A DNA stretch of 64,000 bases. It comes from Typhlomys cinereus (taxonomy: Eukaryota; Chordata; Mammalia; Rodentia; Platacanthomyidae). The stretch spans positions 1,509,419 to 1,573,418 of the forward strand of contig JALPQD010000402.1 of assembly GCA_023101885.1 (NCBI GenBank), read 5' to 3'. The translations under genes were made by a program, and so were the position numbers. This document shows positions 47,971 to 60,479 of the stretch, piece by piece (the first letter of the stretch is position 1; the number at the start of each line of letters is the position of its first letter). The notes under the pieces are model-generated. The model was given only the letters and a program-made list of their open reading frames with translations, did no database searches and was not told the origin of the DNA.

Positions 47971-49424
47971 GACTGCAAGTAAGTAATGAGACATCTGGTT
48001 AAGTTCACAGACTTTCCTTCCTGATCATTTACCAGAAGGGGAAGGCATATAGTCTGGCAGATAAAAAGTAACCATTTTGCAAATGGGTGATTGACCCCTC
48101 ACTCACCCCGCTTTCCTATTTTCATTACATCTACCTTTGAATATACTCTTATAACAAGACTCTAATTTAACAGATTTTTATCTCTAGCCAGGGGGTGATA
48201 TCCAATATCCATCAGGATGGAGTGAAGGGCATTGCAGGAGCAGCAAAAGCGAAAAAAATAAATCAACAAACCATAATCCAGAACATCAGAGACTCTATAT
48301 CAACCACATAGAACTAGGCCAGCCTAATCTCTCCCCATCCTGAAGCTCAGGGAAATTTGCGGAAGAGGGGGCGGTAAGATTGTGAGAGCACAAGGATGAG
48401 AGGAGCAATGATATGCAAGATACTCCACACAAGTTAGGGCCGAAGCAATCACATTTAGACTTTACATGCCCTGCGCAATGTCCAACACACTATTGACCCC
48501 ACAAAGTCTAGCGTTTGCTAAAGGCACTAGGATCCTTGGCGGCAAGGGATTGACAGCTACAGTAGTGTTCCCATGCTTAAAGGGAACACAAGAAACGGTT
48601 CTGATCCGGGTGCCCCCTCCAAGTCTCACTATCCAGAACTTCAGAGACTCTATATCAACCACCTAGAACTAGGCCAGCTTAATCTCTCCCCATCCTGAAG
48701 CTCAGGGACATTTGCGGAAGAGGGGGCGGTAAGAGTGTAAGAGCAAAAGGATGGGAGGAGCTATGATTTGCAAGATACTCCACACGTTAGGGCCGAAGCA
48801 ATCATAATTGGACATTGCATGCCCGGCGCAATGTCCAACACACTATTGACCTCACAAAATCTAGCATCTGCTAAAGGCACCAAGATCCTTGGAGGCAAGG
48901 GATTGACAGCCACAGTAGTGTTCCTATGCTTAAGGGGAACACAGGAAAGGGTTCAGGGAAATGCCACTGGGTCCTTGTACGTCATCGGAGAGGAGGGCCC
49001 AGAGGAGAGTCAGGCATGCACAAGAAAGGACTCTGGGAATTGGGGCGGGAGGCACGGGGGGGATGGGGCGGGAGGGGTGAGGGGAGGGAGAGCAGGGGGT
49101 TTGGGGGGAGGAGGGAGGGAGGGAACTAGTGTACCTATTAAGTTTGTATGAGCTGAAATAATAATAAAAAATGTATTAAAATAAAAAAAAAAGGTTCTGG
49201 GAAACGCCACTGGGTCCTTGCAACTCATCGGAGAGGAGGACCCAGAGGAGAGTTTGGCATGCTCATTAAAGGATGCTCCGGAGATGGGAAGGGGAGGCAC
49301 TGGGGGATGGAGGGGAAAGGGGGAAGAGAAGGGGTATAGAGGGGTGGGGGGTGAAGGGAGGGAAGGGACCAGTGTACCTTTTAAGTTTGTATGAGTGGAA
49401 ATAAAAAATATAATAAATATATAA
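47971..49424 (+). mobile_element. L1 3' UTR interrupted by another L1 3' UTR
   Basis: Outer copy 47971-48603 and 49193-49424; inner copy 48604-49192, flanked by GGTTCTG at 48597-48603 and 49193-49199. The inner copy begins with about 25 bp of extra sequence of unknown origin (48604-48628). The outer copy sits between ATGGGTCTTGG (47960-47970) and ATGGGCCTTGG (49428-49438). Confidence 0.8.
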
Positions 49425-49437
49425 AAAATGGGCCTTG

Positions 49438-50640
49438 GAATACTCAGCCATCAAAAATGATGAATTAATGAAATTTTCTGGGAAATGGATGGAATTAGAA
49501 AAAATTATATTGAGTGAAGTATCCCAGATACAGAAAATTAAGCACCGGATGTACTCCCTAATAGGTGAATCCTAGTACCAAACCCACTTAGTGACACACT
49601 CAAAGATAAATCTCTGTAATACCTACAGTGACTACAAAGATTATAAGCAGGGAGGGAAGGGGAAGGACGGCCCTGCCAGCAACAAGGAGAGAGGGGATCA
49701 TGCCACAGCAGAGAAAATGGGCCACCATCAAGGACTGCAAGTAAGTAATGAAACATCTGGTTAGGCTCGCAGACTTTCCTTACTGGTCACTTGCACCTGA
49801 TGGGATATGATCTCACCAGAAAGGGAGGGCATAGAGTCTGGCAGACAGAAGGTAACCATCTTGCAAATGGGAGACTCCCCTCCCCCCCCGCCACAGCAGT
49901 CTCCTACTCTTATTCCATCTACTTTTGAATCTACTCTTATAATAAGACTCTATTTTAACAGCATTTTATCTCTGGCCAGGGGATGATATCATACCCATCA
50001 GGATGGAGCCAAGGGTGATGCAGGAGCAGCAAAACTGAAAAAAAAATCAACAAACCATAATATGGAAAATCAGAGACTCTACATCAACCACTGGAACCAG
50101 GCCAACCTAATCTCTCCCCATCCTAAATCTCAGGGAAATTTGCGGAAGAGGAGGTGGTAAGATTGTAAGAGCCTAAAGATGGGGAGGAACAACAATATGC
50201 AAGATACTCCATACAAGTTAGGGCCAAAGTAATCATAACAGGACTTTGCATGACCTGCGCAATTACCAACATATCATTGAACTCCCAGAGTCTAGCATGA
50301 ATCACAGGCACTATGATCCTTAGAGGCAAGGGATTAACAGTCACAATAGTGTTCCTATACTAAAAGGGAACATAAAAAAGAGCTCTAGACAATGCCATTG
50401 AGTCCTTACACCTCATCAGAGAGGAAGACCCAGAGGGAAGTTTGACAGGCACACTAAAGGATGCTCCAGGAATGGGGGGGGAGGTGAGGGAGGGAGCACT
50501 TGGAGAAAGGGAGGGAGGGGAGAAAGGAAAGGAAAAAGGGGGGAGGGAGCAAGGGGACCCAGGGAAGGGTGGAGGGAAGGAGGGGAATGGGGTACTTATC
50601 AACTTTGTATGAGTGGAAGAAAGAAAGAAAAGAAAGAAAG
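49438..50640 (+). mobile_element. Old L1 3' end (host continued)
   Basis: ORF2 C-terminal text, then a 3' UTR with polypurine tract at about 50470-50590 and an A-rich tail. The part of the host between 47718 and 49438 is missing. Confidence 0.75.
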
Positions 50641-50649
50641 AATTGTTTT

Positions 50650-50654
<5 letters not shown>

Positions 50655-50699
<45 letters not shown>
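50655..50699. repeat. (CA)n microsatellite
   Basis: Pure CA repeat of about 22 units. Confidence 0.95.
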
Positions 50700-50701
<2 letters not shown>

Positions 50702-50744
50702 GAAACTTTTCCCAGGACAAAATTTAAAAAATAAAAAAAAACTT

Positions 50745-50813
50745 AAAAAATGTTCCATCTTCCTAGCAATTAGGGAAATGGAAATCAAAACCACCCTGAG
50801 ATATCATCTAGCA
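50745..50813 (+). mobile_element. L1 ORF2 fragment
   Basis: 'TAGGGAAATGGAAATCAAAACC' and 'GAGATATCATCT' belong to ORF2. It stops abruptly at 50813 at the edge of the duplicated region. Confidence 0.7.
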
Positions 50814-50915
50814 CAGGGAACAGGAGGAGCAGGCAGGCAATAGAAACCTGCCTCTCTCCCACAGGAGAATCCTGACCAAAGACACAGGGGCATGAAAACA
50901 CAAGAATAGCAGATG

Positions 50916-51083
50916 AGCTAGAGAGGTGGCTCAAAGGTTAAGTCTAAGGTCCTGGGTTTGGATCCTATATCACACATAAAAATGCTGTACAAAAATGGCA
51001 GCAGTTTGCATATCCAGCCCTGAAAGGTGGATCCTGGGAAATCCCAGAGCAAAAGGAAAAGGAAGTAGATGAAGCCAGGAAAA

Positions 51084-51130
<47 letters not shown>
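50916..51130 (+). mobile_element. tRNA-derived SINE with (AC)n
   Basis: 'AGCTAGAGAGGTGGCTCAAAGG' head and 'TCCTGGGAAATCCCAGAGC' body, (CA)n tail at about 51088-51129. Confidence 0.8.
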
Positions 51131-51131
<1 letters not shown>

Positions 51132-51380
51132 ATGACTGAGACAGTTATTTCTTGGAAGACCATGTTCTCTTGGACTCTTGGGTGCTGTATTGCCCACAGG
51201 AGACATATTTAGTATTAGTCCATTATTGTGTTTATTGTGTTCCCCCTTGAGGGAGAGAAGCTCATAAGTCCCTGTGTCTCCCTGAGGATCTATGGCAGAA
51301 AGGGTTCTGAAGAGAAGGCATTTCTCCAGTTGTATAATCACTAATGAGTTGCCCATATTCCCGTTAGAAGCTCTTAAAAA

Positions 51381-51480
51381 AGGCTGGAGTGGTGGCTGTA
51401 TTGTTAAGTTTCTGCCTAGCAAGCAGAGGGACTTGAGTTCAAATCCTGGATCCCACATACAAACACCAAGCAGAAAAATT
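51381..51480 (+). mobile_element. tRNA-derived SINE, 5' part
   Basis: 'GGCTGGAGTGGTGGCTGTATTG' head and GAGTTCAAATCCTGG B-box; body lost. Confidence 0.65.
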
Positions 51481-51499
51481 CAGAAAATAAGTGACTATG

Positions 51500-52020
51500 G
51501 ACTATTTGTCATATATATATATATCTCATGTACATCCATCCCAAGGCTCAGGGAACATTAAGGAAGAGAAGACAGTAAGATTGTAAGAACCTGAAATGAG
51601 ACAGTGATGGGCCAGACATTATCTCCTGGACATGACAGAGTTTTGATATACAATATTTCATGGTAGATATGTATACTTATGGAACAATTACATGGGATCT
51701 GTCTTAGCACCTCACCATGAAAGCAGAAAGATCTTGAAACTAAGTAGGACTAATGTTGATGGGGATGAAAAGAAGATGCTTTCCTCAATGGTATGCCTGC
51801 TAGTCTACAATACTTGCTGGAACATGAAGCATGTCAGGCATACGATATCCAAGACAAACTACATGAAACACAGTGGGCTGCACAAGTGAAAAGTTTAAAA
51901 ATAGGAAGGAGTCTGGCAGGGAGATGAAGGATTGTAAGGGGGAAAGGAAGAGAGATAGAACTTGGGGCTGAGGGGTACAAAATGAAAATATTATAAATTC
52001 ACTATATTCATGTATGCAAT
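51500..52020 (+). mobile_element. Old L1 3' UTR
   Basis: 'ATTATAAATTCACTATATTCATGTATG' near its end is typical of older rodent L1 tails; similar text occurs near 57960. Confidence 0.65.
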
Positions 52021-52079
52021 ATCAAAAAATTTAAAGGAGGGGAAAAACATTTTACTACCTTTAAAATCAAGAGGAAAAT

Positions 52080-52226
52080 GCCACTCATAAATGGAAGCTG
52101 CATGTACTTCAGACCCTAGAAGGCCGATTCTGGGAATCCCCAGAGCAAAAGCAATAAGGAGATAGAACAATTCAGGATGATTCCAGAGATCATTCTTAGG
52201 CCACCACAGGCACATACTGCCTCCTC

Positions 52227-52318
<92 letters not shown>
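52080..52318 (+). mobile_element. SINE 3' part with (CT)n(AC)n
   Basis: SINE body text 'AGATAGAACAATTCAGGATG', then about 42 bp of (CT)n and 46 bp of (CA)n. Confidence 0.8.
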
Positions 52319-52320
<2 letters not shown>

Positions 52321-52927
52321 CAAGAACAACAAAAACAAGGAAATGGTAATAAAACTCAGTGGTTCACAAAGCTAGGCTGTAGTGAAGTCTTTTCTTTGTG
52401 GGTCTGAAATTGATGTTTTTTCTCATTGTACCATCATTTGTTCATGTCTCCCAGGAAAAAATCACACAACATCTCCAAAATGTCCATAGCACTGATACCA
52501 CAGTCCATGGTAAGGGACAATGGCACTGAGGATCATCTGGCTGGAAAAGTGAAGACCCAGCCCCCTTTTTGTTCATCAGAGGTAACCCACACTCAGAGCT
52601 TGGAGAACAGCTATGCTTCCCTCCTGATCTTCGTAGAAGGCTCCTATTCAGACAGGCACTAGGTCTGTTTGGTGCTAAGTCCAGGCTCTGGTTGACATAA
52701 GGACAGCTCGGGCAAACATGATCAAGTTCCAGGGAGATGCCACCCACAGCACTGGAGAAACAAGAACCAGGGAAGGGAAGTTCCCCTTCTTTCAGGGATG
52801 TTGAAGTGACACTCTCGTGCTAGGAGGAAGCACCTGGCCTCCAAAGGCCACACCCTATCTGTCTGCCCTTTTGCCAAGACACTGTCTGCAACCATCAGCA
52901 AGCTGGTAGCCACAGAGAGGAGATGCC

Positions 52928-55900
52928 ATGACCCTTACTCTCACAGCCCTGCTCCACCTTGGTGAGATGTGAAGATGGCGAGGGAGCACCCCAGTGTGGG
53001 AGGGACCCCACCCCACAGCCAGGCTAGGGCCTATCAGGACAGCTCAGGAACTAGGCAGGCATGGGGAAGGGAGGACCTGCTCAGGCTTCAGAGCAAACCT
53101 CTCATAGGAAACTCTCTTCCGGGGCTGAGTCTGGGCTTCAAGGATACATTTGCTGGCAGGTCAGTGTGTCTACTGCTCTAGGTTATTTCTCTTCACTGAG
53201 GACCAGGGGCCTACCCTACTCAGTGGGGTGAACAACAGTGTGTGTGGACTGACACTGGGGATACCTGGAGGGTCCTGGTCTAGAGCTGGACTTAGGATGT
53301 CCTGACCCAGCATCTTATTCCCTTGCAGGGAACCTCCCTAATCCCTCCCTCAATGCTGAGCCAGAATCTGTGGTCACAAAGGGACATGGGCGACCCTCAC
53401 ATTGAGAAGACCCTCAGGTTCCACAGAGTTCTGTCTCTATCCAGAAGGAAGCTGAGAAGTGCGCACAAAGACCACACTGGAGCCATCCATATATTGAAGG
53501 ATAATGTGCCTGGAAATACAGTTGTTATTATCACAAACCTCCTTTTTGGTCTGAGATCAGTGACCCCTTGGAGCTAGTGGTAACAGGTGAGAGCACACTC
53601 AGGGGTCCCACCTTAGGTACTGCCCTCAGGAAAGGAATCTGCTAATAGAGTTTTCCTCATCTCATACTGGAAAGAGTGAGATGTGAGCCCAGCTAACAGT
53701 CTTCCTTGTCTTGTCTTAGTTGTCTATAGTAACCCAGTTTATCAGCTCTGCCCAGACCTGTGGCGACCTCAGAAGATCATGTGACCCTCCAGTATACCTC
53801 ACAGCAGAAATATGAGAAGTTCATCTTGGTTTAGAAAGATCTCAAGTTTCCCAGGATGCTGGCCTCAGTGTACACACGCTGGGAAGTGCCAGGCCCTGTT
53901 CTTCTCAGTAGGCCCTGTCAGTTTCAGTCAGAAGTGAACATTCAGATGCTACAGCTACTTCCTGAGCAACTGCCCCCAGGTACTGTCACACCCCAGTGAC
54001 CCCTAGACCACCTCTTCTTTTTCTTAATTTTTTTTTCACTCATACAAACTTAACAGGTACACCGGTCCCCCCCTACCTCCAACCCCCTATCCCCCTGTGT
54101 CCCTCTCCTCTCACTTCTCCTTCCCCATCCCCCAGTGCCTCCCCCTCCCATCCCCGGAGCATCCTTTAATGTGCATGCCAAACTCTCCTCTGGGTCCTCC
54201 TCTCTGATGAGATGCAAGGACCCAGTGGCACTTCCCAGAACCCTTTCCTGTGTTGTTGTTAAGCATAGGAACACTACTGTGGCTGTCAATCCCTTGCCTC
54301 CCAGGATCCTACTGCCTTTAGCAAATGCTAGACTTTGTGAGGTCAATAGTGTGTTGGACATTGCGCAGGGCATGTAAAGTCCCAAATATGATTGCTTCAG
54401 CCCTAACTTGTGTGGAGTATCTTGCATATCATTGCTCCTCCCATCCTTGTGCTCTTACAATCTTACCGCCCCCTCTTCCGCAAATTTCCCTGAGCTTTAG
54501 GATGGGGAGAGATTAGGCTGGTCTAGTTCCAGGTGATTGATATAGAGTCTCTGATGTTCTGGATTATGGTTTGTTGATTTTTCTTCCACTTTTGCTGCTC
54601 CTACAATGCCCTTGGCTCCACCCTGATGGGTATTGGATGTTACCCCCTGGCCAGAGATAAAAATGTGTTAAATTAGAATCTTGTTATAAGAGTATATTCA
54701 AAGGTAGATGTAATAAAAGTAGGAAACCACAGTGAGGGAGGGGTAAATCACCCATCTGTGAAATAGTTACTTTCTATCTGCCAGACTATATGCCCTCCCC
54801 TTCTGGTAAGATCATACCCCATCGGTTGTAAATAATCAGGAAGGAAAGTCTGTGAACTTAACCAGATGTCTCCTTACTTACTTGCAGTCCTTGATGGTGG
54901 CCTATTTTCTCTGCAGTAACATGGTCCCCTCTCTCCCTGTTACTGGTGTGGCCCTCCTACCCCATCCCTCCTGTTCATAATCTTAGTAATTACTGTAATT
55001 ATTACAGAGATTTATCTTTGAGTTAGACCTTCTCCTCTTATGTGAAGCAGTCATGGACTTGCCCTGAAATGAATCTGGACCTGACACAGGTCCCAAGGGA
55101 GGCCCTGCAATGTGATGAGTGAGAAGCACTAGGGATCCTGAGCCCATTGATACAGGGCATGAGAGACAGTAGCGCCTGAGACACAGAAACCAAGGTGGAC
55201 AGTGAAAGTGAAACCTAGGGGGTAGACGGAAGAGTGAGAGCAGGGTCTTCATTTGGCTGCACTGGTCCTTAGGATCTTCAGAGATCAGCTAGAGTCACAT
55301 CAGGTGTGATCCACGCTGTCCAAACAAACTCACATCCTTTTCTGCTTCCTTGCAGAAACTGTCCAGAAACCTTTCATCTAGGCTGAATCAGGTTCTTTAA
55401 GTACCTCAGGTAGTCCAGTAACCATCTGGTATCAGGAGACACTGGAGATTCACCTCTATGTTATTCTTAAAGAGGGAAATCCAGCACCCTGGGCCAGACA
55501 GACCCCACACACACACCGGAGACTGGGAACAAAGCTAAGTTTTCCCTGCCTGTGAGAGAGCACCATGCAGTCCTATTGGCTATTTCAAATGCAGAGAAAA
55601 CCTGGTACTCATGGTGACATATAAGAGCTCTCTCAGGGGACCCAGAGCCAAGTTTTGCCATCAGGAGAGGTTTGGTTCCAATGGAGGCTTGTTTCACAGC
55701 CCATTACTTAAGGACAGTGTGGGCTCTCTGAGCCCAGTTAGCAGGCTGCCTCTAAAGACCACCTGTTGAAACAGATATATATGCATGTGTGCTAGAATCT
55801 GTGCCTTTTGAGGTAGCAGTGAAAAAGTCTCAATGTGATGAATGCTGATAAGCTAGTAAACAGACATGAAGATTCATGGGAACTGACTGTGGTGGTGTAT

Positions 55901-56705
55901 TGTAGGCATCCTCAGACTGACACATCTTACTGTTCCCCACATTGAGTAGCCCTTGAGTAACAGTATTCACTCTTAGATCCTGGATCTTTAGCTGGTGAAT
56001 CAGAGGAAATGTATCTCTGGGGGAATTGGTTTACAAAATCCCATATCTCAAAATGAGCAGCGAGCACAGGAAGGCGTCCTCAGTTCTGAATTGGGAAGTG
56101 ATTTTTCTTTGTAACCCTGAGCTCCTAAGAGTCAGAAAAACTTTGTTCTAAAGTTACTCAGACAAAAGTGTTGAACTCACAGAGCATGGGGGACTGAAGA
56201 ATCCAGTAAGAAGACAGAGGGATCCCCACTTACTACAGCAGGGAAAGGACCCATTCCAGATCTTCTTGAAAGATGTGTGATGTAACTGATGTACAGTATA
56301 GGAAGAAGAATCAACTACCTCACACATCCTAGTCCTCTTCTTTCCTCAGAATCAGCTGACACCATCAGGTTATCACAGATCATGTCCAAACCCAAAATAG
56401 GTAAAGTGGATTTTTAGTTAAAGGTCTGGCCACAGAACCCAATGTCTTTTCCAAGATGGGGTGGTACCCCGGGTGGATATACAATCACAATGAAGTGACT
56501 TTTGTCTATTCTGAAAACTTTGTCCACAACCACAGTCTTCAAGTTCTAGGACCACACATTGAAGAATCTCATCCACATGGTCATGGCTGGCTTGATCCTC
56601 GTGGTCCTTGGGATCCTGCTTGTTTGAGGCTTGTCCCACTCAGAGAAGGATCTGACATACAACTCAGAGGTGAACAAGAGAGACAACTGCAGGTTTCCTG
56701 GTGGC
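52928..56705 (+). pseudogene. LILRA/PIR-A-like pseudogene
   Basis: Paralog of the intact gene. Leader exon 1 is 52928-52961 (MTLTLTALLHLG). Exon 2 (53123-53159) has lost its acceptor (AG to GG) and gained a base. D1 (53329-53586) is frameshifted. D2 (53720 to about 54013) has in-frame stops and is cut by an L1. D3 (55356 to about 55621) has a stop within its first ten codons, a Tyr in place of the first conserved Cys, and no donor. D4 is missing. Stem exon (56350-56400) and transmembrane exon (56535 to about 56705) can still be recognised but contain stops. No functional product is expected. Confidence 0.88.
54025..55022 (-). mobile_element. L1 3' UTR inside the pseudogene
   Basis: Minus-strand 3' UTR that cuts the end of the D2 exon. 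Flanks (C/T)TAGACC..CTTCT at about 54004-54018 and 55024-55040 form a diverged target-site duplication. Confidence 0.85.
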
Positions 56706-57313
56706 AGGGCCTGGGAAATATATCTGAGGATTGGAGGTGCCTTTATAAGAAAATCCAGTGGTAATGTTAGGAGACTGTTGTCAGAGTGTCCAGGGAGCAA
56801 ATGTATTTGGGGCACACAGGACTATCTGGTGTTGAGGTCAGTCAGAGTTCTTTCCTCAACAAATGGGGTTCCTTACCTCTATCTTCTGAGGACGTTGACT
56901 GACTATCCCTCCAGTCCTCCCAGCGCTATGATGAGCAGAGCCATCCTGTCCCATAGCCAGGCTTGGTCCTCACATCTGTGCATCTCCCACCTCCTCTGAC
57001 TCTCATATCACATTGTTCATTATTACAAATCACCACACTCTTTACTCATATAAGGAGCCTCCAGAACTTTTGTGGCTGTTGTTGTTGCTGTTTCTTTTTT
57101 CTTTTTTGCTGAGAACAAGGAGTCTGGCTCAAGCAACACAAAAACTAGAAAAAAATAAGATTGTAACATGGGTCAAAAAAATCCAAATGCAAATGTTGTC
57201 CCAGCAGTGTCTCTGTAAGCCTCACGCCTTCATTCTTTATTACATGCTCTATAAAGACTTGTCATTGATACAATGGTGTTTGACAGAACATACTGTAAAG
57301 ACACTGGTGATGT

Positions 57314-57616
57314 AGGGCTGGAGAGGTGGCTCAGGGGTTAAGCCTCTGCCTTGAAGGCAGAAGGTCCTGAGTTCGGATCCTAGACCCCACGTATAGACAT
57401 CGGGCGGAAGCGGGGGTGGCCTGTGTTTCCGGTCCTGGTAGGGCAGAGCCTGTGAATCCCGGGGCAGAGTAAACAAGGAGGAGGCGGTCCATGGTGGTTC
57501 CCGAATTCGTCCGTGGTTCTACACACACATACATGCATACATGCACACACATAAATACACGCACACACACACATACACGCGCACAATTAAATAAATAATA
57601 AATAAATAAATAAATA
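57314..57616 (+). mobile_element. tRNA-derived SINE, young subtype with (AC)n
   Basis: Best-preserved member: A box TGGCTCAGGGG, B box GAGTTCGGATCC. Target-site duplication AAAGACACTGGTGATGT/AAAGATACTGGTGATGT at 57297-57313 and 57617-57633. It has the same GTAAACAAGGAGGA body as the SINE at 28578. Confidence 0.92.
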
Positions 57617-57639
57617 AAAGATACTGGTGATGTGAGTTC

Positions 57640-58015
57640 AAAAATATCATCTTCTTTCGGCCTGTCAGCATTTCACCATGAAAGAGGAAAGACCTCGGGA
57701 GAAATTACACCTCCTTCAGAGACTTTAGTTCTGGATGGGAGAGAAGGGGAGCAACTCCCCCCAGTGGTTTGCCTACTTATATATCATCCTTGCTCTAGCA
57801 AGCGCCTAGACACACATTAACAGTAACCCAGATGGGATGAGGTGGACCACATGCAGAGAAGAAAATGAGAGTGGGAAGAGGCAGAAGACAGGTGATGAAA
57901 AAAGTTCATAATAGGAAAAAGTAGGGAATTGTGATTGGATTAAAATGGGGGTGAAGTTGACAAAAATTCATTGTATTCATGTATAAACCCTTAAAGGAAT
58001 ATAGATTAAAGCAAA
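57640..58015 (+). mobile_element. Old L1 3' UTR
   Basis: Parallels 51640-52020, ending in 'CATTGTATTCATGTATAAAC'. Confidence 0.6.
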
Positions 58016-58189
58016 CATCATCTCCTTAAAATAGTGTTTTGATGTGGTACTCGATGATTTATATATAGAATTCTTAATGGCAACCTTTACTACAGAAATC
58101 TAATATCACTTGTGTGGAGATCAGAAGTGTCTATTGCTGGTATATACCAAAGCAATTAACGTGAATATTATTCAACCTTGTATCACTGT

Positions 58190-58460
58190 GCTACAGTTCT
58201 GATTAGTTCTGTGAAGTTATTTCTGTAAAGTAATTCAGAATTTCTACAAGGACAAGCATACTATCTGCAAAGTGGTAATAGTCCACTAGGTGAACTTTTT
58301 ATTTTCTTCACAGGTCTTACTACAGAAAGTTCATGGGTGGAGGGAAAGCTATTGTCTTTTTCTTGATAGCTCAAAATTTCTGATTTCTCAACATTCATAT
58401 GATGTTCTGTTCAGTATTCTTTCCATAAAATCTTATTACAATTAAGAAAGTTCCCTCCTC
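58190..58460 (-). mobile_element. Old antisense L1 ORF2 fragment
   Basis: Paralog of 12440-12700 downstream of the intact gene; supports duplication of the gene with its downstream DNA. Confidence 0.55.
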
Positions 58461-58539
58461 CTAGTTTATAGTGAGTTTTCATGAATATGTGAGGGAGATT
58501 GACAGATGCTATTTCTTAGTCTGTGTGCATGCTTTTAAC

Positions 58540-58645
58540 ACATATGGCAAACAGGAGGTAGAACAACCCAAGATGATTACCAAAGTCACCCTTGGGACTC
58601 CACAGGCACACACAGCACTCTTTGATACACACACACAAGAAAAAA
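58540..58645 (+). mobile_element. SINE 3' part
   Basis: 'CAGGAGGTAGAACAACCCAAGATG' and 'GGGACTCCACAGGCACACACAG' body text, short (AC)n. Confidence 0.65.
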
Positions 58646-58664
58646 AAAAGAAAGAAACTCAACT

Positions 58665-59310
58665 TCTCTGATCACAAAGGAAATGAAAATTAAACTACCA
58701 TCTTACTGCAGTCAGAATAGCAGTCAAAAACACAAACAGCATTAAATACTAGCAAGAATGTGGAGAAAAGGAAACACTTATTTATTGTTGGTGGAGTGTA
58801 AACTGGTACAGCCACTTTGAAAATGTGTGTGAAGTTTCCTCAGAAATCTAAAAATGGAACTACCATGTGACCTAGTTATACCAATTCTGAGAATATTCCC
58901 AAAAGATTCTACAGCTTATAGTAAAGACATTTGTTTATCCATATTAATTGCAGCTCTATTCACAATAGCAAGAAAATAGAATCAGCCAACATACCCATCA
59001 ACAATGATGATAAAGTGGTACATAAACACAGTGGAATATTATTCAAACATCAAGAAGACTAGAGTAATGTAATCTGATGGTAAATGGAAATGTTTGGCAT
59101 AGAATTCCTATAACAGTCAGAGAACTTTAAAGGGACCAAGGAGGGGAGGGAAAGAAAGGGAAGGTTAAGTTAAAGACATGAGAGGAGGAGATATAAGATG
59201 CCACAGGTAGCCAGGTGAGGGAGAGAATAATGGGAGAAAATACTTAGGGAGATGAGAGGATGGGGTGTAGGAAGGGCTGAGGTAGTAACAGAAAAATCCT
59301 AAGAATGTGG
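58665..59310 (+). mobile_element. Old L1 ORF2 C-terminus and 3' UTR
   Basis: Diverged text for the ORF2 C-terminus (58665-59060), then a polypurine-rich 3' UTR. Confidence 0.7.
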
Positions 59311-60464
59311 GAAGAAATCATATGGGAACTTCCTATAAGATAAATATGTCAGAAATTTTTGGCTTTAACGGAACAAGGGTGGAAATTCCCTGTACAGAGG
59401 AAGACAGAGAAAGACAGAGCAAAGCAAATAGTGACCTGGCTGTTCCATCTTGAATCAGAGACAATCGAACAATACTAGAAGTAACAGACATGTGATGCTT
59501 CCTGTTATTGGTCAAAGATGTCTCTAAGGTCATCCAAACAGTATAATCTTTTGCCATTGCTCTTTGTTGCCCTCCAAAAACTGGCAGTAAGAACCTATCA
59601 TTGAAGATAAAATACATTTGGATCATAGGACATGGACAAAAATATCAGCAGGAACTGGTTTGAAAACTTGCTTCCTCCTTGCTAGATAGCTTACGAAGTA
59701 TCAGAAAGTAGCATGGAAGTTACTGGGGGAGAAAACTAAGCAACAGTCTCATAAATCTGTGAAATCTGTAGGTGGCAATAACAAATAATCTAAAGAGATG
59801 ATAATCTGTGTAATAGTGGCATGAATATCAAGAAGTCAACCAACAGCTTTCTGATCTGAGTTAAGGCTCACTTTTCAGAAGAGGACATGTGTCCGTTACT
59901 GTAAACTAGAATAAGAACCTATGAAAGGGGAGGAAATAGATCCCAGGGGATGAGCAGGTTATGAATGTTTAGTTGTGAAGATACTAAACCAAACTTCCTT
60001 TGAAAAGCCTGTTTTGTTGTTTTTTTTTTTTTTGTGGTGGAGAGGAAGGAAGAGTTGTTTTATTATTATTTTTCAAGACTGCAGTAGGTTTGGATGAGAT
60101 ATTAATGTCCCTCAACTGTAAAAGATTCTTGAGTAGTGAAAAGCCTGTTATTATACGCATAGATTGAAGGAACACTCAGCACTCAACCTTGCAACCTATT
60201 TCTGCAACAGTATGTGTTTACTACAGAAAAACACAGCTAGAATTACAAAAAATTAGTGGCCTGCTTGGCCCTCACCAGGACATCTAAGTCATATCCACCT
60301 CCACCCCAAGACTCAAGGAACATAGTGCAACAGTGGGTAGTGAGACTGTAACAGCCTGAAGTGTGACAGTGGTGGGCAGATATTATCTCCTGGGCATGAC
60401 AGGACTAAGATATATATGATTCCATGGCAGATCTCAAGAAACTTCACACCTCCTTGAGAGACTT
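59311..60464. other. Intergenic, no gene recognised
   Basis: A piece near 60165-60230 is the inverse of text near 12070-12120 (old repeat). Short ORFs here carry no recognised domain. Confidence 0.4.
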
Positions 60465-60479
60465 AAAAGAACTAATATC

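Larger units (their letters stand above)
50814..52927. other. Duplicated upstream region of the pseudogene
   Basis: Paralog of 5200-7458, diluted by SINEs (50916-51130, 51381-51480, 52080-52318) and an old L1 3' end (about 51500-52020). No coding exon is recognised. Confidence 0.6.

Noticed and set aside
57314..57420. tRNA-like A and B boxes
   Set aside because: Part of a SINE with tRNA-derived head; no cloverleaf-competent tRNA gene.
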